From contig CANUEZ040000014.1 of the NCBI GenBank assembly GCA_948099385.1, positions 1,612,001-1,676,000 on the forward strand: a DNA stretch of 64,000 nucleotides, written 5' to 3'. This DNA comes from Fasciola hepatica (Eukaryota > Platyhelminthes > Trematoda > Plagiorchiida > Fasciolidae). Both the position numbers and the translations under genes were made by a program. This document shows positions 56,800-64,000 of the stretch, in pieces (position 1 is the stretch's first letter; every line of letters starts with the position of its first letter). The notes under the pieces are model-generated. The model did not search any database. It saw only the letters and a program-made list of their open reading frames with translations, and was not told the DNA's origin.

Positions 56800-58120
56800 T
56801 TCTCTATTTTGACCCGGTCGGCCCTTCACATCTAGGTGAAGACCAGGGGGCAGTATTCCAGCAGAGACCTGGGGGAATATCTGTCCCTTGTGGTGCACGC
56901 AACGTGAACCACCGGGCTGTGATCCGTGTGCACCATGGAGATGCGTCCTTCAAAGAGGTTTGAATGGAGCAATATCCTGGTAGAGGCTAGAATTCCACGT
57001 CCGAAGATGTTGCAATTGGATTACTCTGGATGCAGTTTTCGTGGAAAGGGAAGCCACTGATTTCCATATCACCTACCTTTAGCTGCAGTGCAGCGTTCTT
57101 GGCTGTATGTGAAGCACTGGTCACTGGCGCGATTGGGGCTGCAGGATGGAGGTAGGCTAAAGACTTTCTGTCTCCGCTGTCCTGCTAAAGCCACTAAAAA
57201 GCAACTTTTGCCGAGTCGGCAAAAACCAACGTTTTTTGGGCTGCCTCCGAACAAATCGGCGATGCATTGCATTACTTGGGGATACTGGGGCATTTAACGT
57301 CCATATAAACTCAGTCATTGGTCGAAACCCCCGGGCTGCTGGAACAACGCATACTTTTGCAGTCTAATATGGCGTACACCTTCCCGTGAAGAAGTTGTTT
57401 TCCCCCGGACGGACACGTATGTTTACGGAATTCCGGGGATTTCATGCATATTACTCATCTCTAAGTAGTACCCGTGACCCCGAGATTTGCCGGACCGTGA
57501 TAATATGCGCGCAGATATGTCAGATATGGGCCTCCAGTCGAGTGACCGATAGGGATGTCATCCATGTAAGCGGAGACGAGATCTAACCCATTATAATTAC
57601 ATTCATCAAAAGCTACAAGGCCACAGCTGCATCACCAAGCCCGAAGGGAGTTAATATGAACCCAGAAAACCCAAAAGATACGGTCGCTTTCTTTGGTAAT
57701 ATCCGCTTTGGCCGCTGGTGCCTGGGTGTACTGGAACACGACATCAATTCGGCTGAAATAACGCTAGTCAGCCAGGCCTGCTGTAAGGTCTGTAATATGC
57801 GCCATTGGACGACTATTGGGGATATTCACTTGGCCTATTGCGCGATAATACCCACATGGCATTCAATTACCAACCAATTCGTTGCGGACTATGTGCAACG
57901 GTGATGCCCGTATTCAATTAGAGGGTCATCTTAGACCTAAGCCAAGTACAGCTCGGGATTTTGCTCGGGCAAATTCCAGTTAGTCTTGGACAAACCTAAG
58001 AGGGTGGGTGAAGAGGGGTCCTGTCGCCAATGTGATATGCCACTCTAGTGGCTAAGCGAGACAGATCATCAGTCAAGCGACCGAGGCCCGGGAGTTCGCC
58101 TAAAAGTTTCCTGAACTACG
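56800..58120 (-). pseudogene. Gypsy G2 reverse transcriptase and RNase H start
   Basis: Minus strand: CGYYRAIGQVNIPNSRPM, then AHITDLTAGLAD (about 57770-57870), FSRIDVVFQYTQAPAAKADI (first catalytic Asp, about 57715-57775), and after frame changes VSVRGKTTSS. MPQYPQVMQCIADLFGGSP (57240-57293) marks the RT to RNase H connection. FEGRISMVHTDHSPVV (about 56890-56945) is the RNase H TDHKPL block with its Asp kept, followed by TRDRYSPRSL. The YxDD box is not clearly preserved. Confidence 0.75.
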
Positions 58121-58149
58121 GACCTGGTGTGGGAACCGGGAGGACTATG

Positions 58150-58450
58150 GTTTGAAAAAGGAGCGCGTCAGTAAACTGAAGGCCATGTATGATGTCAGCG
58201 AGTCTTTGACAAGGCGATTACGGGGTCATAGAATAACCCGTGATATTCCAAGAAGTTCATAAACAAGTTGGCCTGAGGGGTGCGGGCGAACAAGAAAACC
58301 CAAGAGAAGGAGCGGTAGAAAATTTCACGGAACCTTGTTCCGTTCACCAACATCCTTAATGCAAACAACGTTATTTCATATGTATGAACCATATACACCG
58401 GCCTTCTGATTGTTTGGTTAATTGCACTAGATCTTCGTCACAGGTCTGGA
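58150..58450 (-). pseudogene. Gypsy G2 protease C-terminal part
   Basis: The frame 58398-58195 reads VHTYEITLFALRM and then SFSWVFLFARTPQANLFMNF with LEYHGLFYD, which follows the pattern TFxWxFIVADVxxPILGADFLxxxxLLVD of Gypsy retropepsins. The active-site DTG lies upstream and is not visible before the non-LTR element begins at about 58.56 kb. Confidence 0.68.
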
Positions 58451-58559
58451 CCCTCACTTCCGCCTCGACAGTTGGTCACTTAGTTAGCTGTTTGCCGTGA
58501 TCTTACTCAGTCAGTCTTCAGCCTTCTTTTAGGGAAATTGGGACCTTCCCGTATGAGCC

Positions 58560-60418
58560 ACTTCGTGGTAAACTCCAGTGAAGTGGTTGGATGTTGGTGC
58601 ACTGTCAACACTCCTTCAGGAAAGCTTCTAGCCAAAGGTTGGAGATACTGTCGCTGACCTCTTCCACCAAGTTGGCAGGGAGAGAATTCCGGAGGTCTAT
58701 CACTGTCCTAGGCAAGGGACATAGCGACGCAAGGCCATTGGAACCTGGCCTTCGCAGAGTGGGCAAGTGTCCACGAAGTTGGCTGTCAGTCAGCAGCAAT
58801 GGTTCTAGTGGAGTTTTGGCACCCATATCGCAGAACAGTGCGTCCTGGGCAGACCAAGTCACCGCGAATCAGCCCCTAAGTGTTGGGGAAAACCCGGTAG
58901 TTTTAGTTGTCTCTCAAAGCTGACGCCGCGTAGCCCAGCAGTGTGACATGTGGTAGCTCGTCAAAATCTCCTGAATGGCTACCTTGGCATTCATAAAGGG
59001 ATAGACGGCGAGAGCACCATGTTCTCACTGAGGATACACGTGGAAATCGTATGGAAATTGGTAAGCTTTCTTGGAGATGTTTCCTAGTGAATGGGTAATG
59101 ACTCCACGCATTCTCCACTCGGAAGCATAAGCCTTGTAAGTGCGAGCCCGAGCCGCAGACTACCGTCCACGAAAACACCGAGGTTTCCTTCCTCAGCTTT
59201 CCTCCGAAGAAGGTCATTTTGAGGGTAATAGCACAATACTGAGTCCTCGGTGTTGATCCACAAGTGAGCTTATCTCTGGGGATTCATCAATAGGCTCCGG
59301 TAGCTAGACCAAATTACCGCTGCATTTAGATCCCCGTAAAGCAGCTTACGACTCTCCTCTATCAAACGGTGCCCCAGATACTCAGATCATCAGTATGAAT
59401 GAGACACTGGGACCGCCATGTCTGACGTAGATCATTCGTAAAAGCGAGAAACTCCACCGGTCCCGAGACAGAATTTTGCAAGACACGGCAAGTGACAGGA
59501 TGCCGCCAGGATGGAGACTGCGCAACTCCTACAGAGGTTCTCCCAGTTGCGAATTCGTCATTTCAGAAAAGCGTGGACCCATAGATACCCAGAGTTCGGA
59601 GTTATGACATCGTTGATCGTGCGGCACCCTGCCAAGAGCCTTTCTGCTATCCGCGAAGGTGAAGCCCTTCTCGCAGCCTCCGAATTCGGCCACGGGCGAT
59701 CCTTTACGCACGGCCGGTGAGTTAGTCAGGCGCGAACTGTCCCTTCCGGATACTGTTTCTCTTTTTGGAAATTAGCTGAGATGTTTCGAAGGGCCCTCTG
59801 AAACAGGAGGCCACAAGCTGCTTCATGGCCTTTCCAGCTGCGGACTTGTGGCCTACCAGGTGAAAGTTGGTGGCCGCAGTTTTTACTCTGCTTCGGTGCA
59901 ACGGTGCCGCCACTGCGATCCTGGAACCTTTCGGTAGGCTGTCAGTTCACACGGACAGGTGGGATGATCTGGCCTGTGGCCCAGTGGGCCATGCAGCCAA
60001 TCCGTCCAGTAATAGTTGGTGAACCCCTTCCGGCCTTGGAGACTCGTGAGTGTTCATGAACTGGAGAGCGGTTTCCACTTCTGACCTCAAAAAGTCCCCG
60101 GAGATTGCTGACGGAGGGCTGTTCATACTCCGTGTTACCGGGGTTCCTTTTCATGGTATTTACTGACTGGCAGTGATCGCCAATTGCTTCAGTCCTCCCT
60201 TCATCAATAAACGTGAGTTCTTCTCCGACCACCAATGGCGGCGTACCGACTTTTGTCCTTTCAAGCCGTTTAAGGTAAGCAGATGGGCTTTCAGGTGCTC
60301 GAGCTGAACCTGCTGCAGAGGCATCCTTAAAGGCCGCCGGCTTTGTCTGTTTTACTTCCATACACCGGTTACGAATTCTGAGCCAGAGTTTAAAACACTC
60401 GCCCGCGGATCGGAACAA
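58560..60418 (-). mobile_element. Non-LTR retrotransposon (CR1/Jockey-type), RT portion
   Basis: RT landmarks occur in order on the minus strand across several frames, ending with the conserved C-terminal tail near 58605. No endonuclease domain was recognised above 60418, so the copy is 5'-truncated, as is usual for this class, or too decayed to see. I cannot place it in a specific clade without a search. Confidence 0.75.
58605..60418 (-). pseudogene. Non-LTR reverse transcriptase, multiply broken
   Basis: From the N-terminal side: SAYLKRLERTKVGTPPLVV and EAIGDHCQSV (about 60180-60300); ALQFMNTHESPRPEGVHQLL (SPGPDGI block, about 60000-60065); a KGS...GKAMKQLV block (about 59810-59930); FTFADSRKALGRVPHDQR (first catalytic motif, about 59615-59665); VLQNSVSGPVEFLAFTNDL (about 59430-59490); LIHTDDLSIWG (the ADD box as TDD, about 59375-59410); GNLGVFVDGSLRLGL (about 59140-59190); and the tail QLRGHLPTLRRPGSN with LRNSLPANLVEEVSDSI (58630-58790). 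Frame changes separate most blocks. Confidence 0.75.
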
Positions 60419-61390
60419 ACACTTGGCTCGAATCTACAGCTTCAGAGAGCTTCTTAGCTCCGGGTCAAACAAAGGTGAGTCCGTCGCACAGTTTTGCCGT
60501 CTGCTAGGTGAAGAGTAAGTGTCAAGTCCAGTCAAGTGAACTTTTGAGCTATCCTTAACGACCAATTCCAGCTCAGTTCAAAACGAAGTCAGTTCCAAGC
60601 ACCTACACGACAAATTGGGCCAATTTACGATAACCAAACCCCAACGGTATTTCTTCCAGGCTCTTACGCTCAAACTCAGCAGTAAATAGACAGCTGCAGC
60701 TGAAAACAGCAAAAGATTGGAAACGGAAGGTGAGACTACTGAATACAGTCACACCACGTTTCCAGCTCAGCGACTCACCCTTGATGCAAAGGTGAGGGTC
60801 CAACTCGTGACGAAAACTTGGTACAATAGAACATCCCATCGGTATTCCAGCAAAGAGAGTTCACGCAAAAGTAATGATGTTGTTTGTGACGTGAATGTTG
60901 ATGGACGGAGCAGGGTTTGCTGAAGCTCTTTGTACCGTGCCCATAGTCCAACCTGGATTTCACACGTGCACCTCAGGGTATGATCGGCTTCATGTGTCCG
61001 CTTGCCCAACGGTTCCGTAATACCTCATACCAGTCACTACCAAGTGGAGCCTCCGGTTAGGCAGGTGGTTCAACGGTAATTGGTCCCTTCCTCCTCGGCA
61101 GATCACAGGCGAACCTTCTTCTCCGGGAGATTTGGCTGCTGAATCCACACCAGCAGTGTCCTTTCCACCTCCGATAAGACAAAGTTTCTATGGTCATGTG
61201 GCACTAATCCTCTGCTAGTTCACTCCGTTGCCTTTCACAACAAGCCGTCGTCCGAAGGTGAAGCACCTTCCTTGACTCCGACTGGCCATCGGCCACGCGG
61301 CAAAGCCCGACAAACTAGTCGCAAGACATTGTCTGTTCCGAAATTACTTCCTGGAGTTAGTCTTTTCAGCTGCTGTTGCACAAATGGATA
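60419..61390 (-). other. Weak BEL/Pao element C integrase C-terminal region
   Basis: This lies immediately 3' of the recognisable element C integrase. Short minus-strand stretches (for example RNRWASGHMKPII near 61000) vaguely resemble the basic C-terminal domain but are broken and not decisive. No LTR of element C was identified here. Confidence 0.3.
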
Positions 61391-61396
61391 ATATTC

Positions 61397-62500
61397 CTAG
61401 TTCCGCCTCTTCCAAAGTATGCAATCAAGGCAATTTGCCTGTCTCCACTGGCGGACCAGTTTATCCAAGGGCGAGTTCGCCAGAAAGTCGAGTGAATTTG
61501 CCCTCTCGATGAATGGGTCGTTGGGGTTCAGGTTCAGCCGATCACGACAGTTCGGGGTAACAGCTACCAGCCGTCGGCGGTTTATAATCCACTCCCACTG
61601 TTCAAGGAATAGCAATACTATATCGTCAGTCTTCAGCTGTTTGTAAAAAATTGAGAGGTCTCCTTCCGACAGAAACCACCGTGATTGCTCTTATGCCACC
61701 GCCGTGACTAGCGTAGTGATGTTGAATGGCCACTGTACACCCGTTGCAACATTCCATAAGCAGTATGACCCGTAGGCCGGTTTTCTACTGGGTTCTTACG
61801 TTCCCTCTGAAGTCCAACACACTTTGTACCACCACAACTAAGGATCTTTGACGACCTACTCTCCTTGACATGGAAAACAGTGTTGTCATAATCAATGAAC
61901 CTGTGCGCATAGAACAAGAGACTTCAATACGTACTTCTCGCACCTTTAGGAGGATGAATAATCACTTACACCGCTTCCCACTGCTACTGCAATGCTCAAC
62001 TGAAAACGGACTAAAATAATCTATTCCGATGTACTTGAATGGAAACCAACCCTCTTGGACTCTATTGACGGGCAGAAGAGCCATCTTCGGTTTTCCAGGG
62101 ATGGCCAAATGTCTTCGAAATTCCCAATGTTCTCCAAGTACGAGCTTGACTGCAATCCAAAATGTTTTGCTAAGTGCCGTGAGTAACTGAGGCGGCCCTT
62201 CTTGTCCTTTCGTTGTTTGATAGTGTCGGGTTAGTGGGTCAGTAGTTCAGTAAGCTTCAAGTAGTATCGGTGGATGTTTCACACCCGGGAGCTTGTTGGA
62301 GTAGTTCATTAGTCCTCCAACACAAACCAGTTCAATAAGCAAGAATATGTCCAGTTTCAATAACGTCTTTTTTATCGGAATTCCATTAATGCCTTGGTTA
62401 TCATCACCGTCCCGTAACCACTTTAACTCTTTGTTGTCAGTCTTGGCGTGCGCAGTGAAGATAAAACTTTCTTCCACTTTACCCATATCAGAAAACTTTG
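61397..62500 (-). pseudogene. BEL/Pao element C integrase
   Basis: Minus strand: LVCVGGLMNYSNKLPGVKHP (about 62280-62340) is the pol linker; MALLPVNRVQEGW and YIGIDYFSPFSVE (about 62000-62075) form the end of the finger and the first catalytic Asp; a Glu/Lys-rich segment with LQRVYSGHSTS (about 61715-61745) corresponds to the part before the Glu. WEWIINRRRLVAV then LNLNPNDPFI (61520-61600) and RQWRQANCLDCILWKRRN (61397-61450) are the conserved C-terminal blocks. The zinc ligands and the second Asp are not preserved. The wording differs from families A and B, so this is a separate lineage. Confidence 0.75.
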
Positions 62501-63590
62501 CCGGCCAGTTTTGTCTCCTAGATCTGTGTGACTACCCCTCATAACTGTAACAGATGTCACAAAATGAGATGGTCACTCTACCGACCTAAGCAAGTGAAAC
62601 CAACCGGAGTACCTAGCCGGCAAAGAGTCAGCCTACTTGTCGTGGAAATTTATGAGAATTGTACTCGAAGTCTGCTTCAATTCCGGGCCCGATGGTGCGG
62701 CAGTAAACTCGAGACTGGTCGGCCAGGTGGTTTTCATTGTTCAGCAAGAGGTAAGGACCCTCGAACGAACAACTAGGAGTCCTCGATAAGGTTGTTCTCC
62801 TAGATGCCAAGCCTGTATATTTAGCTTCCAATCTTACAAGAAGTCACAGTCAACGTTCAAACTACTTGCGATGTTCAGACAAACGGCTCGCGCTGTAAGT
62901 AACAAATCTCGTTCGGATATTTCCTATATAATGCAAAACTGTAACAGTCCTTTTGGAGGCACGTTCCATCAAATTTAACTCCAGTTTTTTTCTACAGGCT
63001 TCTGAGAGACTTCAACTGCCAGTTTAACCGCGGCCAACTCCAACTGAGGAATCCTCAGGTTCTTCAGGGTGCTAACCTCCATTTGGAGAACGCTAGGCTA
63101 CAGTAGGGGGTACTTTCTTTAAAACCACTCTGAAATGCGCCAACACTCCATGGCCTACTTCAGAAGCGTCACAAAACACGTGGAGCTGCGCACCTTTGCT
63201 CAGTGAGTCAACTCTAAGAACACAAGGCTGAATCTCCGATGCGCCAGTTTGCTCCTTACTCGTTAAACACTCCCTTCACCGGAGTAAGGGTTTTCCACCG
63301 GTCGGGTGTCCCTATCAAGTTTGAGCGAAACACTGACCACAACAGCAACTTGCCTGGCAAGATGGGAGGTGAAACCAACCCCAGTAGGGCGAGCATCGGT
63401 GACAATATGCCACTCTCCGTTTAAGGTTTTTCACGTATAGTGGGTAGAAACTGGAAAATGTATTCCATAGAGCTCCGCTGCAATTGCCATTTTCTTTTGC
63501 GGCACTATCAAGCAATCATCAATTTCCGCATTGGAGTGTGACAGTCCCGATTTCCGGGGAATATCTAGCTGCTCCTCAGTATCACACTTC
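62501..63590 (-). pseudogene. BEL/Pao element C RT connection and RNase H
   Basis: Minus strand in changing frames: GLVSPPILPGKLLL (about 63340-63390) from the connection, LHVFCDASEVGHGVLAHF (about 63133-63187; first RNase H Asp), and LRIPQLELAAVKLAVEVSQ (about 63005-63062; Glu). The third acidic motif was not found. Stops and frame changes are frequent. Confidence 0.75.
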
Positions 63591-64000
63591 AGGGTATGAA
63601 GTCAAGAGTCCTCGCTTGAAATACCTCATTCATCCGAACCGCAAAATCTGCATTCCCAGTTAGGCAATGACATAAGACAGCCGTCTGCATGGGGGATGGC
63701 TGTAGTGGGCCTGGGGAAGTAGTCATCATGCAGTCCCCCCAATAGTCTGCCCTGCGAAGTAACGCGAAGTTCGTACAGAAGGGGAGGGAGTGGCACCGGG
63801 TGAAGGAGCTTTCGTTTGATTGCCACAGAAGTGACCGTTGCCTCACTAAAGTGACTCCAGTGGACCTGCTTCTTCGTCGGCCCTCGGACCTGCAATGACA
63901 TTTCCTGAATGTCCGCAGCTAATGCAGCAGTTTTCTTCCGAAACCGAAGCAATACTCTTACTGGGATTGCAGGCATGCTCGATCCCTGTGGCATGTATTC
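63589..64000 (-). pseudogene. BEL/Pao element C RT palm, cut by the window end
   Basis: LLRFRKKTAALAADIQEMSL (about 63890-63950) holds the first catalytic Asp; SLPFCTNFALLR (about 63755-63790) matches the SSPxCANxAL block; the FVDD box is reduced to HDDYFPR in one frame (about 63710-63730). The remaining RT, protease and gag would lie beyond 64000. Confidence 0.78.

Overview
The window reads as a stretch of eukaryotic, repeat-dominated genome. I see no intact host gene, no rRNA or tRNA gene, no CRISPR array and no bacterial-style operon. The repeat repertoire (a Penelope-like element with a GIY-YIG tail, a CsRn1/Kobel-like Ty3/Gypsy element, other Ty3/Gypsy copies, several BEL/Pao families and a CR1/Jockey-type non-LTR element) together with long TA runs suggests a flatworm, most likely a tapeworm or fluke. 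That assignment is inference from element families alone; no host protein confirms it.

Layout. 1-11.3 kb: AT-rich sequence without recognisable genes, with TA microsatellites and one possible exon (4561-4652). 11.3-13.8 kb (+): a decayed Penelope-like element. 17.2-21.0 kb (+): a decayed Ty3/Gypsy element (gag, protease, RT, RNase H, integrase; called G0). Its last 756 bp is repeated as an almost perfect inverted copy at 21961-22716 around a 927-bp spacer. 24.5-26.6 kb and 49.75-51.4 kb (-): two halves of one Ty3/Gypsy element (G1), split within its integrase. Between them (26648-49752) lies about 23 kb of BEL/Pao sequence, all on the minus strand.

The BEL/Pao block is a mosaic. Family A forms the ends (LTR_A at 26648 and 49025-49752, pol at 27.5-30.1 kb, gag start at 48.5-49.0 kb). 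Inside it is a related family A' with a 384-bp LTR. Its gag-protease-RT sequence occurs in a head-to-tail array with a period of exactly 3877 bp (offsets 3877, 8506 and 12383 between copies). A third family, B (377-bp LTR_C), is inserted in the A' RT: once as a 6.6-kb near-complete element (33589-40219) and twice as a solo LTR. All A' copies whose gag or RT is complete enough to judge share the same stop codons, frameshifts and a YVDN instead of YVDD in the RT, so the array probably grew by DNA-level recombination (or is an assembly artefact), not by retrotransposition.

53.2-58.5 kb (-): decayed Ty3/Gypsy sequence (G2) interrupted by 2.3 kb of unknown sequence. 58.6-60.4 kb (-): a decayed non-LTR reverse transcriptase. 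61.4-64.0 kb (-): a fourth, very decayed BEL/Pao element (C) running off the window. Everything from 24.5 kb onward lies on the minus strand. None of the elements appears able to encode a complete functional set of proteins. The window is best viewed as nested transposon strata, with the inverted repeat and the tandem LTR mosaic as its most unusual structures.
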